DNA from: DASQFQ01 sp038327685
GTDB lineage: Bacteria > Actinomycetota > Thermoleophilia > Solirubrobacterales > Solirubrobacteraceae
Assembly: GCA_038327685.1 (NCBI GenBank)
Contig: JBBQLH010000007.1
Location: 1-62,739, forward strand
DNA length: 62,739 nucleotides
Direction of reading: 5' to 3'
The notes below the pieces were generated by a model. It was not told the DNA's origin, did no database searches, and saw only the letters and a list, made by a program, of their open reading frames with translations. Below, in pieces: positions 8,265 through 16,967 of this stretch (positions within the stretch are counted from its first letter, which is position 1; every line of letters starts with the position of its first letter). Position numbers and translations under genes: made by a program.

Positions 8265-9145
8265 GTCCTCCCCTGTTCGAGGATTCCGCGGATGGCGCGC
8301 GCGACGGAACCCGGGTGGTCCTCCGGCACGAAGTGGCGCGCGTGATGGACCGTGTCGAGCGGGGCGCGCAGGTCCTCGGCCAACCGGTGTCCGTAGACGA
8401 GCTTCTGGAACCGGTCGGCGGCGCCCCATACCACGGCCGCGGGAATCTGAAGCCGAGCCAGTTCGCCGGCAACCTCGAGCGTGTCCTCGGTGCGGAGCGA
8501 GCGAATCTGCCGCAGGAAGGCCCTGCGTCCGTGGCGATGGGCGTAGCCGGCCCAATGCACGCGCGCCGACTCCGACGCGCGTATGCGGTCGTCGTGTCCA
8601 CGATGCACGAATGAACTCATCAGCGCCCGGAACGCCGGTTGCGGTGTCCACGCGAGGGTGCCGCCGAGCGCACGCATGGCGCGCACGCTAGGGATCGGCC
8701 AGGAGTCGTAGGCGACGGCGTTCGTGAGCACCAGCCCGGCGCAGCGCTCCGGCTGGCGCGCCGCGAGAATCTGCACGACGCCGCCGCCGAGGTCGTGACC
8801 CACGAGGACGGCGCGCTCGATGCCCACGTGCTGCATCCAGCGCTCGAGATGACCGGCCTGTGCGCGCAGCGAGATGTCACGCTGCTCGCCGGTGCGCCAC
8901 GACCGTCCGTAGCCCACCATCTCCCAGGCGAGCAGGTGGGCGCCGGGCACTTCGGGGAAGACGTGCCGCCAGAGCTCCGGCGACGTCGGAATTCCGTGCA
9001 CGAGGACGACGGGGATGCCTGCGCCCGACTCGAGCCAGCGCATCGGGATGCCGTCGACATTGGCGCGCCGCTCGGCGGGATGGTCGCCTGCGCCGTGTCG
9101 GGTCACCGAGATCCGACGCGCGAGCGCTCTTCGACCACCCGCCAC
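8261..9145 (-). CDS. Alpha/beta hydrolase, dehalogenase/epoxide-hydrolase type
   Basis: Alpha/beta-hydrolase fold with the oxyanion region LVHGIPTSPELW and nucleophile elbow GHDLGGG. Aspartate in place of serine is typical of haloalkane or haloacetate dehalogenases and epoxide hydrolases. The catalytic histidine is probably in HHARHFVPEDHP. Residues before about 28 look weak, so a later start (GTG in VTRHGAG) is possible. It is first in a leftward operon with a glutaredoxin-like protein and a permease. Substrate not predictable. Confidence 0.75.
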   Translation of the reverse strand: MAGGRRALARRISVTRHGAGDHPAERRANVDGIPMRWLESGAGIPVVLVHGIPTSPELWRHVFPEVPGAHLLAWEMVGYGRSWRTGEQRDISLRAQAGHLERWMQHVGIERAVLVGHDLGGGVVQILAARQPERCAGLVLTNAVAYDSWPIPSVRAMRALGGTLAWTPQPAFRALMSSFVHRGHDDRIRASESARVHWAGYAHRHGRRAFLRQIRSLRTEDTLEVAGELARLQIPAAVVWGAADRFQKLVYGHRLAEDLRAPLDTVHHARHFVPEDHPGSVARAIRGILEQGRT

Positions 9146-9480
9146 CGGCGGGCCGGTTCGCCGGCTCCGCTGCCGGTTGTGTCGCTTTGGCTCGCTTGCT
9201 TGGCCACGGTCTGCTCACCTCGCACGCAGGGGACGCCCCCCTTCGACCCTAGATGCCCCGATGGGATTCACGCGGAAGCATCGGCGCCTGGCGTCGCGGC
9301 GGAGAAGGAACGAGCATGCGGCCGGCGGGCGCCGCGGCTGAACCCTTCGGACGCGTCGCGGGTCCGACTGCAGTGCCAGCCCAACCGTCGCGGGCGGCGC
9401 CCGCTCCCGGGCGCCGGCCGACGGCGAGGGCTGGCCGGGTGGCCGCCCTGCTTTGCCCGTTCCGAGAGAGGAGTCAGAGA

Positions 9481-10235
9481 TGCTGAAGCGACGGCGTCAT
9501 GTGACGCTGGCGATCGTCGGCGCGCTGCTCATGGGAGCACTCGCCGCGAGCGCGGCCGCCGGCGGCCTTCCGTTCACGAAGGCCGCGAATCCCGCGGGCT
9601 ATCAGAAGTTCCTGGTCTACATGGCCAACGGGACTTACGACCCGAACGACCCCACCTACACCGCGCCGAGCGGAGAGTTCTTCCAGAAGCAGATCATGCA
9701 CCGCACCGTCGCGCAGATCGCCGATCAGCGCGCGCAGGCGCTGGCGTTCTTCAAGCAACGCTTCGGGCTCGACGCCGCCAACGGCGACGTCGAGATCAGC
9801 ATGTTCATGTTCGATCCGCGCAACAGCTACCGCGCCTATGCGGTCGGCGGCGAGACCGTCCCCAGCACCGGCTGGGTCGTGCGCGACGGCGGGTTCAACG
9901 CCACGGTGACCAGGGACACCGTGCTCCACGGCACGTACGGCGGAGCCGCGGGCAAGCCGGTGCCCAAGGGCACCGCCGTGGTGTTCGGCGACTACAACAT
10001 CGACCGCCGCAATCCGGGCGGTAAGAGCCGGCCGCCGCTTCTGCTCCAATACCAGTCCGAGTTCCCGATCAGCGTGCCCGATCAGGACGGCGTGCGGAAT
10101 TTCCGCTGCGAACTGATCGACCCCGTCACCGGCGAACATGGAGTCGCGCAGGGCGTCATCGCCCCTGCCCGTGACGCCGGCGGCGGGCAGATCCAGGTCT
10201 CCATCCGCAACGCCATCACGTTCCCGGGCTACTGA
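9481..10235 (+). CDS. Secreted protein of unknown function
   Basis: 251 residues. A clear signal peptide (MLKRRRHV then a hydrophobic run, cleavage near AAAGG) is followed by a soluble domain with no recognised family. GAGAGGAG lies 6 nt before ATG 9481. It ends ahead of a strong hairpin at 10249. Nothing links it functionally to its neighbours. Confidence 0.65.
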
Positions 10236-10248
10236 GTCGACCGTCGCG

Positions 10249-10277
10249 CCCGCGCCGCCCCGTGCGGGCGGCGCGGG
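10249..10277 (+). terminator. GC hairpin after secreted protein gene
   Basis: CCCGCGCCGCCC-cgtgc-GGGCGGCGCGGG: a perfect 12-bp stem 14 bp after the stop at 10235. No T-run follows, so it is a terminator-like hairpin of the kind common in high-GC genomes. Confidence 0.5.
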
Positions 10278-10319
10278 CCGTCACGTGAACCGTCCGCGCC
10301 AGGTGGCGGTCTGAGGAGC

Positions 10320-10853
10320 ATGGACACCTCGGACCGAGTGCCGCGGAGTCGGACGGCGTACGATCGCCTTGGCATGCCGAGCCCCAGTACGGCGCAGCTG
10401 ACACGCCAAATTTCGTTCCCCGACGAGACCGGCGATCCGGTCTGGCAGGAGCGACGAAGCTTCCCCGTCGTGACGCTGCTCGGCGCGCCGGCGGCGTTCC
10501 TGGTGATCGCCGCGGTCGCAGTCCGGCCGCTCGCGCTGCACATCATCCTCGGAGCGGCGGCCATCGTCGCGTTCTGGCTGATCGTGAGTGCGCGACGACG
10601 CGCGCTGATCGAGACGTACGCGATCAGCGAGCGCTTCGTGACGATCGAGCAACCCGGCGGCGGGCACGTCGCCCTTGGCACCGACGAGCTCACCGGCGTC
10701 ACGATCGCCGGCAACCGCGTGCGCCTCGACAGTCGCGACGGGACCCTGACCCTTGGCTTCGTGCGAAGGCAGCGCCGGCTGCTGCGGGCCCTCGAGCGAG
10801 TCGCCCCAGGCGTGCGGGTCGAGCGCGACATGACGGCGTTCTGCCCGACCTGA
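10320..10853 (+). CDS. Membrane protein with PH-like soluble tail, unknown
   Basis: 177 residues with two adjacent hydrophobic helices (about residues 49-90: VVTLLGAPAAFLVIAAVAV, LHIILGAAAIVAFWLIV). A short beta-rich tail (AISERFVTIEQ, VALGTDELTGVTI, GTLTLGFV) resembles bacterial PH-like domains. GAGGAG lies just before ATG 10320. Convergent with the radical SAM gene. Confidence 0.55.
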   Translation: MDTSDRVPRSRTAYDRLGMPSPSTAQLTRQISFPDETGDPVWQERRSFPVVTLLGAPAAFLVIAAVAVRPLALHIILGAAAIVAFWLIVSARRRALIETYAISERFVTIEQPGGGHVALGTDELTGVTIAGNRVRLDSRDGTLTLGFVRRQRRLLRALERVAPGVRVERDMTAFCPT

Positions 10854-10892
10854 ACGATCCGCTACTAGGCGCGCCGTGAGCGCGTCCGAAGC

Positions 10893-12266
10893 TCAGGACA
10901 GCGGCAACTGCTCTACCAGTCGCAGATTCTCCTGGGGGTCGAGCACCGAGTGCTGCACGCAGGCGGGGACGAGCTCGCCGGACTCGGGGTGGGCCATGGC
11001 GTACGAGCACGCTTCGAGGCGCTCCTGCGCGGCACGGACGAGCGGATCGCTGCTGCGCTCGCCGCGCTGCAGGCCCTCCCATGCCGGTCGCACGTCGCGG
11101 GCGTCCATGAACGAGTGCATGACGAAGGTCAGCGCACGGGGGCGTTCGCGCAGCAACGGCAGGATCCCGGCACGCGTCGCGAATCGTCCCGCCCAGGCGG
11201 CACCGATCGCCAGCGCCTTCGGGTGTGCCGCGAGCGCCCGAACCACGCGCACGGCGAGCAGCGCCCGCGGCGCCTGGAAGTCCATTCCCCCGAAGGTCGC
11301 GTAAAAGGCGTTGCGGAGCGCGTGGTCGGCCGGCACGCGATCGTCGACGAGCGGGACGAACCGGTCGCCCACGAGCACGCCGTGGCAGCTGCGGTTGCAG
11401 CGCTCGTCGCCCATCTGGAAGACCCGGAACGGGAGCCGGCCGCCGGCGCCGCGCTCGATCTCGTGCCACACCTCGTCGCCGCCGAACGATCGGTACTCGT
11501 CCTTCCAGCGGTTGTGATTGCCGATATAGGCGGCCGGCTGGAAGGAGAACATGCGAAAGCCCATCGCCCGGCACTCGCGCACGACGTCCGCGACCTGATC
11601 GAGGTTGCGCGGCGTGACCGTCATGTTGTGCGCGAGGTAATGGGTGATGCCGTGCTCGCGCTCGAGCCGTTGGAACATCGCGCAGAACCGCTCCCGGTAC
11701 GGATTCAGCTCGGCTTCGCTGCGCGCGCGCCGGATGCCGCGCCGGCCGTACATCATCGAGTCGAAGTGCCCGGCGAAGGACAGATGCGAGAAGCGCCGCC
11801 GGCCGTCGGCGCCGAGCGCCAGCGCCTCCAGGTACGCGTAGTCGAAGTCGCCGTGGCTCATGCTCATCGGCTTGCGCCCGTGCCGGCGCATCACCTCTAG
11901 CGCCGCGGCGTGATCGTCGGGTGACAGCAGGGTCACCTCGCCGCCGATCAGCTGGGCGTGCTGACCCGGTCCTCGCACGCTGCGCAGCATCGCCATCTGC
12001 CGCTCGACCTCGGCGACCGTATGCGCGCCGTCGACGCGGACGCGGTTCGCCTCGCGCGAGTGGTAGCAGGGCGTGCACGCGAGGTTGCAGCGTGGGAACA
12101 CGCCGTGCGTGCCCTCGCAGCCGGACGAGCGCTGCCCCAGCACCTGCGCGGGCGTGCGCGCATGCGCCGGCAGCTCCGCCCACCGGCGGGCGAGTGATTC
12201 GCGAAGGTCATCGGGGACCGGACGTGTGGCGAGTTCGAGCGCACGGAGGCGCCCGCGGACGGTCAC
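10893..12266 (-). CDS. Radical SAM protein
   Basis: 457 residues with the iron-sulfur/SAM motif CNLACTPCY (C-x3-C-x2-C) near residue 60, followed by QLIGGEVTLL, which occupies the place of the usual GGEP motif. Downstream there are extra cysteines (GDERCNRSCHG, ACSYAMAHPESGELVPACVQHS) that could hold an auxiliary cluster or substrate. The start overlaps the stop of the CDP-alcohol transferase-like gene, so the two are co-expressed. A lipid or headgroup modification is suggested by that pairing only. Confidence 0.8.
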   Translation of the reverse strand: MTVRGRLRALELATRPVPDDLRESLARRWAELPAHARTPAQVLGQRSSGCEGTHGVFPRCNLACTPCYHSREANRVRVDGAHTVAEVERQMAMLRSVRGPGQHAQLIGGEVTLLSPDDHAAALEVMRRHGRKPMSMSHGDFDYAYLEALALGADGRRRFSHLSFAGHFDSMMYGRRGIRRARSEAELNPYRERFCAMFQRLEREHGITHYLAHNMTVTPRNLDQVADVVRECRAMGFRMFSFQPAAYIGNHNRWKDEYRSFGGDEVWHEIERGAGGRLPFRVFQMGDERCNRSCHGVLVGDRFVPLVDDRVPADHALRNAFYATFGGMDFQAPRALLAVRVVRALAAHPKALAIGAAWAGRFATRAGILPLLRERPRALTFVMHSFMDARDVRPAWEGLQRGERSSDPLVRAAQERLEACSYAMAHPESGELVPACVQHSVLDPQENLRLVEQLPLS

Positions 12267-13156
12267 GAGCGCGCCGGTCCTGGCAGGGCGGCGTCGAAAG
12301 GCATGCGGCTTGGACCCGCCGATCTGGCAGACGGTTCGCGTGCAACGCCGCGAGCGAGCGCGCGGGCGAGGACCGCCACGCTGCCTGCGGAGCCGATCAC
12401 GATGAGGCGGTCAGCGATGCGGCGGCGACCACTGCCGGCCGCGAGCAGCCCGGCCGCGCGCAGCGGCGCGACGGCACGGGCGGCGCGCAACAGCTGCGCG
12501 TCGGGAGGCTGCGCCCGGGAGAAGTAGGCGAGGAGTGCGTAGGCGAGCCCGGTAGTCAGGCGCACGCCCTCAGCAGCTACGGCCGGCGCGCCGAGCCAAT
12601 TGCGGCGTCGTACTCCGCGCGGCGCCGCCACGGCGAAAGCGAAGTCCACGAGGCCCTCCAGGTCGCGCCCGAGACGGGTCGGAGCGGCCGCTCTCGCCAG
12701 GCGGCCGTCGAGGACGTCGGTCGTGAGCCCGAGTCCGCAGAGTCCAGGCGACGGTCGCTCGGCCACCGCGGGCACGAGCCACGCTCGCAGCAGCGTCGCG
12801 GCGTCGGCGGGTCCGAGGTTGCGCGGCCGGCCGTCCTCGGTCTCCAGCATCCCGAGGTGCCAGTCGAGCATCAGGACCGTCACCGCCCACCCGGCCAGCC
12901 CGGGCCGCAGGCGCCGGCGGAACGGCTCGACGCCGATCGCGGCGAGCAGCATCCACGCCGCCGCGCCGACGGCCGCCCAGGTCGCCTCGCGGCGCGCGAC
13001 CTCGGGCCGTCGGCCGCGGACTTCGTTGGCGCGCCGCTGCGAGTCCACCAGGAACCGCGCGACGCTCACGGGGCGAAACCGCGCCGCGAGCAGGCGCTCG
13101 AGCTGCTCGCGCGTCCATGCCTCGCCCTCGGTCGTCACACGAGCAAGCTTTAGCAC
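12263..13156 (-). CDS. Divergent CDP-alcohol phosphatidyltransferase-like protein
   Basis: 297 residues with hydrophobic segments and a degenerate signature: DVLDGRLARAAAPTRLGRDLEGLVDFAF. Compared with DG-x2-AR-x8-G-x3-D-x3-D, the spacing is one residue short and the first late aspartate is glutamate, so activity is doubtful or altered. It is translationally coupled to the radical SAM gene downstream. Residues 1-60 are a soluble N-terminal extension. Confidence 0.6.
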   Translation of the reverse strand: MLKLARVTTEGEAWTREQLERLLAARFRPVSVARFLVDSQRRANEVRGRRPEVARREATWAAVGAAAWMLLAAIGVEPFRRRLRPGLAGWAVTVLMLDWHLGMLETEDGRPRNLGPADAATLLRAWLVPAVAERPSPGLCGLGLTTDVLDGRLARAAAPTRLGRDLEGLVDFAFAVAAPRGVRRRNWLGAPAVAAEGVRLTTGLAYALLAYFSRAQPPDAQLLRAARAVAPLRAAGLLAAGSGRRRIADRLIVIGSAGSVAVLARALARGVAREPSARSAGPSRMPFDAALPGPARS

Positions 13157-13215
13157 GGCCGCGCGTGGGCAGCTCGCGCGAACCGTTTACCAGCCCGCGC
13201 CGGTCAAATCGCAAG

Positions 13216-14367
13216 ATGCGGATCCGGCTTGCCGCCTTCATGGTCGAAGTCGTGCTCGTCGCGGCGGGCTGCGGCGCGTCGCGCGATCTCCCCCGAGCAC
13301 ACCAGGCCGCGGCCGCCCGCGACCGGCTGGCGGTGCCCGCCGCGGGGTGGCGCACCGACTTTTCGCGACACAGCGTGCCGCTGCGGGAGTTCGCGTCCGG
13401 TGGCCCCGGCCGGGACGGGATCCCGCCGATCGACCAACCCCGGTTCGTCAGCGTGGGTGACGCCGCGCGCTATCTCGCTGCACAAGAGCCGGTGCTGGTC
13501 CTCGACGTCTCCGGACGGGCGCGCGCGTATCCGCAGCAGATCCTGATCTGGCATGAGATCGTCAACGACACGCTCGCAGGGCGGCCGATCGCGGTGACCT
13601 ATTGCCCGCTGTGCAACTCGTCGCTGGTCTTCGACCGCCGCGTCGCCGGGCGCACGCTCACGTTCGGCACCACTGGCAATCTCCGCCACTCCGATCTCGT
13701 CATGTGGGATCGCCAGACCGAGTCGTGGTGGCAGCAGCTCACGGGCGACGCGGTCGTCGGCACGCTCACCGGCGCCCGGCTGCAGGTGCTCGCATCGCAG
13801 ACGCTCAGTTTCGCCGACTTCCGTAGGCGCTACTCCGACGGAGAAGTGCTGTCACACGACACCGGCTTCGATCGCCCGTACGGGCATAACCCCTATGTCG
13901 GCTACGACCGGCCGGGCGAGCAGCCCTTCCTCCTCGACGGGCGCGCGGATGACCGGCTGCCCCCGAAGGAGCGCGTGCTGTCCCTGATCACGGGCGATCG
14001 CGCGGTCGTCGTGCCGTTCAGCCGGCTGCAGCATCAGCCCGTCGTCTCGCTCGATCGTGACGGCACGCCGGTCGTGGTGCTGTATCGGCGCGGAGTGAAG
14101 TCCTCGCTTGATGCCGACGCGATCGCCGATTCGCGGGACGTCGGCACGGCCGCGGCCTTCGATCGCCGCGTCGATGGGCGAACGCTGACCTTCGAGGCGA
14201 TGGGCGACGGGCTGTTCCGGGACCACGAGATGGGCTCGAGCTGGGACATCACCGGTCTGGCGCTCAGCGGCCCGTTCGCCGGCCGCCGGCTCGCTCCCGT
14301 CCGCCACGACGTGCAGTTCTGGTTCGCGGTCGCGGCGTTCCTCCCGCACGTTCGGGTCCTGCGCTGA
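13216..14367 (+). CDS. DUF3179 family lipoprotein
   Basis: 383 residues. A lipoprotein-type signal (VLVAAGCG) is followed by the DUF3179 hallmark region: GIPPIDQPRFVSV, AYPQQILIWHEIVNDTLAG, VTYCPLCNSSLVFDR, and later GTTGNLRHSDLVMWDRQT and GSSWDITG. The conserved CPLCN pair suggests metal or redox binding; the biochemical role of the family is not established. Start at ATG 13216 gives the signal peptide. Confidence 0.85.
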   Translation: MRIRLAAFMVEVVLVAAGCGASRDLPRAHQAAAARDRLAVPAAGWRTDFSRHSVPLREFASGGPGRDGIPPIDQPRFVSVGDAARYLAAQEPVLVLDVSGRARAYPQQILIWHEIVNDTLAGRPIAVTYCPLCNSSLVFDRRVAGRTLTFGTTGNLRHSDLVMWDRQTESWWQQLTGDAVVGTLTGARLQVLASQTLSFADFRRRYSDGEVLSHDTGFDRPYGHNPYVGYDRPGEQPFLLDGRADDRLPPKERVLSLITGDRAVVVPFSRLQHQPVVSLDRDGTPVVVLYRRGVKSSLDADAIADSRDVGTAAAFDRRVDGRTLTFEAMGDGLFRDHEMGSSWDITGLALSGPFAGRRLAPVRHDVQFWFAVAAFLPHVRVLR

Positions 14368-14377
14368 TGTTGGGCGG

Positions 14378-14917
14378 TCAGGTGTCGCCCGCCGCGGCCC
14401 GCAGCTGCGTCGCGACGAGCTCGACGGCCGGCCGGTCGTCGGGGCCGGCGCCCCGGTGGATCCATCGCAGCCGTCCGGCCGCGTCGAGGACGGCATCGCC
14501 GCCGAGCTGCAGCGTGTCCTGGCCGCTCCAGCCGGGGAGCTGCCCACGCAAGAGCAGCCGGGCGTACTGTGTCCAGACGCGGGGATCGAGCCACACGCGC
14601 CGCACGGAGCCGCGCCCGAAGCCGAAGGCGCGATACACCGCGCGCGACGGATCCCCGTAGAGCGGGATGTCGAGTCCCAGCTGATGCTGGAATGCGTGCA
14701 GCAGAGGCGGTTCGGCGAAGGTGATGCACGCCACGCGTCCGGGTAGCGCAGCACGATGGCGCGACATCTCGACGAGATGCCCACGGCATGGGAGTCAGCC
14801 GAGGTGGCGCAGGAAGATCAGCGCAGTTGCCTCGCCCTCGAAGGCGCGCAGCGAAACGCTGCTGCCCTCGGGCGTGAGGAGCGGAAGGTTTGGGATGTGG
14901 TCGCCCAGGCTGAGCAC
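14378..14917 (-). CDS. Peroxiredoxin-like (AhpC/TSA-type) candidate selenoprotein with UxxC
   Basis: 179 residues if the TGA at 14795-14797 is selenocysteine (residue 41). Before it: LGDHIPNLPLLTPEG...ATALIFLRHLG. After it, in the same frame: LPCRGHLVEMSRHRAAL, then FAEPPLLHAFQHQLGLDIPLYGDPS and YRAFGFGRGSVRRVWL. In peroxiredoxin-like proteins this position normally reads FLRHFGCxxCRE, so UGA replaces the catalytic cysteine of a CxxC. A bSECIS-like hairpin follows. The GTG at 14917 is the only in-frame start near the conserved N-terminus. Likely a thiol/peroxide reductase. If UGA were a stop, only a useless 40-residue piece would result. Confidence 0.82.
14763..14781 (-). promoter_or_regulatory. 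bSECIS-like hairpin for UGA at 14795-14797
   Basis: Thirteen nt after the UGA comes GGCATCTC-GTC-GAGATGTC: an 8-bp stem (one G-U) with a 3-nt loop starting with G. The loop starts 22 nt after the UGA. The layout is nearly identical to the hairpin at 2926-2944 in an unrelated gene. Confidence 0.65.
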
Positions 14918-14981
14918 GCGGCGATGATCGCATGACGCCGCCGGGTGAATCGTCGCGTTGGCGCGTGGGTCGAAGACGACC

Positions 14982-16148
14982 ATGACCGTCCGCGTGCTCG
15001 GCTCGCTCGTCGCTGTCGCCGTGCTGCTCGCCGGGTGTGGCAGCGAGGGCGGCCCCCCGGCCGGAACCCGCGAGACGCCCGGCTCGTGGCAGCAGGTGCT
15101 ATCCCAAGCGCGCGGACAGACGGTCAACTGGTGGATGTACGGTGGCGACGATCGCGTCAACGCTTACGTCCGCCGCTACGTCAAGCCCGCGGCCAGGCGC
15201 CTCGGGGTGACGGTCCGGATCGTCCCCGTGAGTGATACGGCTGACGCCGTCAAGCAGGTGGTGACCGAGCGCCGCGCCGGCAAGACATCCGGTGGCAGCG
15301 TCGACCTCATCTGGGTCAACGGAGAGAACTTCGCGTCGGGCAAACGCGTCGGGCTGTGGCTGAAGGGTTGGGCGCGCCAGCTGCCGAACGCCCGCTACGT
15401 CGACTGGGGCGACCCGTCGGTCGGGCGCGACTTCCAGGTCCCCGTCGACGACCAGGAGGCCCCCTGGAGCCGCGCGGCGCTCGTGTACGCCACCGACACG
15501 GCGCGCGTGCCCAAGCCGCCCGCCGACCTCGACGCCCTGCTCGCCTGGGCGCGCGCGAATCCCGATCGCTTCACGTACCCGGCGCCTCCTGACTTCACGG
15601 GATCGGCCTTCGTCCGCCAGGTCGTGCAAGCCAAGGGCGAGGATTCGGCCTTTCGCTATCTGGCTCGGCTCAAGCCCTTCATGTATCGGCACGGTGACGT
15701 GCTGCCGAAGTCGGAGGCGGAGCTCGATCAGCTCTTCGGCGACGGTCAGGTGGACTTCGCGATGTCCTACGACGCGAGCTTCGCCCTGAGCGGCGTCCGC
15801 AAGGGCCAGTTCCCGGGGACCGTGAGGCCGTTCGTGCTGGGCGACGGCACGCTGACCAACGTCTCCTACGTGGCGATCCCGGCCAACGCGGCGCACGCCG
15901 CCGCGGCCAAGGTCCTCGCCGACCTGCTGCTGAGCGCGCGCCTGCAGGTGGCCAAGGCCGACCCGGACGTGCTCGGGGTCCCGACGGTGCTCGACGTCGC
16001 CGGCCTGTCGGCCGGGCAGCGGCGACGCTTCGAGCAGGCGGGATCCTCCCGCTATGTGCTGCGCGACCTCGGCCGGCCGCTCCAGGAGCTGCCGGCAACG
16101 CGCGTGGCGCCGATTGAGGCGCGGTGGCGACGCGACGTGCTCCGCTAG
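14982..16148 (+). CDS. ABC transporter substrate-binding lipoprotein, YnjB-like
   Basis: 388 residues with lipobox VAVLLAGC and the YnjB-type signature GGSVDLIWVNGENFASGK, followed by LPNARYVDWGDP. It is the first gene of a four-gene operon with two permeases and an ATPase, the same composition as E. coli ynjBCD. The ynj substrate is not firmly established (thiamine-like or sulfur/tungstate compounds have been suggested), so none is assigned. Start at 14982 so the signal peptide begins at MTVRVLG. Confidence 0.82.
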   Translation: MTVRVLGSLVAVAVLLAGCGSEGGPPAGTRETPGSWQQVLSQARGQTVNWWMYGGDDRVNAYVRRYVKPAARRLGVTVRIVPVSDTADAVKQVVTERRAGKTSGGSVDLIWVNGENFASGKRVGLWLKGWARQLPNARYVDWGDPSVGRDFQVPVDDQEAPWSRAALVYATDTARVPKPPADLDALLAWARANPDRFTYPAPPDFTGSAFVRQVVQAKGEDSAFRYLARLKPFMYRHGDVLPKSEAELDQLFGDGQVDFAMSYDASFALSGVRKGQFPGTVRPFVLGDGTLTNVSYVAIPANAAHAAAAKVLADLLLSARLQVAKADPDVLGVPTVLDVAGLSAGQRRRFEQAGSSRYVLRDLGRPLQELPATRVAPIEARWRRDVLR

Positions 16149-16966
16149 CCGCCGCGCCCAGCTGGGCGCGCAGCCTGGTCTTGCTGGCTCCGGCCTGCGT
16201 GACTGTGACGGTCCTGCTCGGCGGGGCGATGGCGGGCATCGTGCGCGCCTCGCTGATGCCGCTCGGCGGGGATGCGGGGCTCGATGTGTGGCGGTCGCTC
16301 CTGCGCGACCCGGCGTTCTCCGACGCGCTGCTGTTCACGCTGCGGATCACGCTCGTCTCGACCGCCCTGGCGGCGCTCGCGGCGCTGCTCGGGGCGGCGC
16401 TGCTGCGCGATCGCGGCAGCGCGGTGCGCGCGGTTCTGGCGCTGCCCGTGCCCGTGCCGCACCTGCTGGTCGCGACGCTCGCCGTGCTGTGGCTCGGGCC
16501 CGGCGGGATCGCGGATCGCGTGCTCGGCGGCCTCGCGGTGGACCCGGTGCGCGACCGGCTGGGCTTGGGCGTCGCGCTGGTCTACGTCGTCAAGGAGGCG
16601 CCGTTCCTGTTGCTGCTCGTGCTGGCGGCCTGCGATCGCGGCCTGCGAGCTCGCGAGGAGGTGGCGGCGGTACTGGGCGCCGGCGCGTGGCAGCGCATGC
16701 GGTGGGTCACGTGGCCCGCTATCCGCGGCCCGCTCGTGATCGGCTCGATCATCGTCGCCGCGTACACCGCGGGGTCGTTCGAAGTTCCCCTGGCGATCGG
16801 GCCGAACTATCCGCCGACGCTCGCGACGTTCGCCTTCGAGGCCGCCCAGGGCGACGTGGTCAGCGGCCAGGGCGAGGCGGCAGCCGCACTGCTGATCGCC
16901 TCGTCGCTCTCGATCGTGCTCGCCATTGCGGCTGTCCGCTTCGCCCGCGACGTGGAGGGCGGCTGA
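16124..16966 (+). CDS. ABC transporter permease 1 (YnjC-like, N-half)
   Basis: 280 residues with about six hydrophobic helices and the inner-membrane permease EAA loop (EVAAVLGAGAWQRMRWVTWP). GTG start at 16124 overlaps the substrate-binding protein gene by 25 bp. E. coli YnjC is one double-length permease; here it is split into two genes. Confidence 0.75.
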   Translation: MATRRAPLAAAPSWARSLVLLAPACVTVTVLLGGAMAGIVRASLMPLGGDAGLDVWRSLLRDPAFSDALLFTLRITLVSTALAALAALLGAALLRDRGSAVRAVLALPVPVPHLLVATLAVLWLGPGGIADRVLGGLAVDPVRDRLGLGVALVYVVKEAPFLLLLVLAACDRGLRAREEVAAVLGAGAWQRMRWVTWPAIRGPLVIGSIIVAAYTAGSFEVPLAIGPNYPPTLATFAFEAAQGDVVSGQGEAAAALLIASSLSIVLAIAAVRFARDVEGG

Positions 16967-16967
16967 G

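Noticed and set aside
7935..8601. Frame continuous with the permease to 8601
   Set aside because: Upstream part is the wrong frame over the glutaredoxin-like and hydrolase genes; permease homology starts at 7934.
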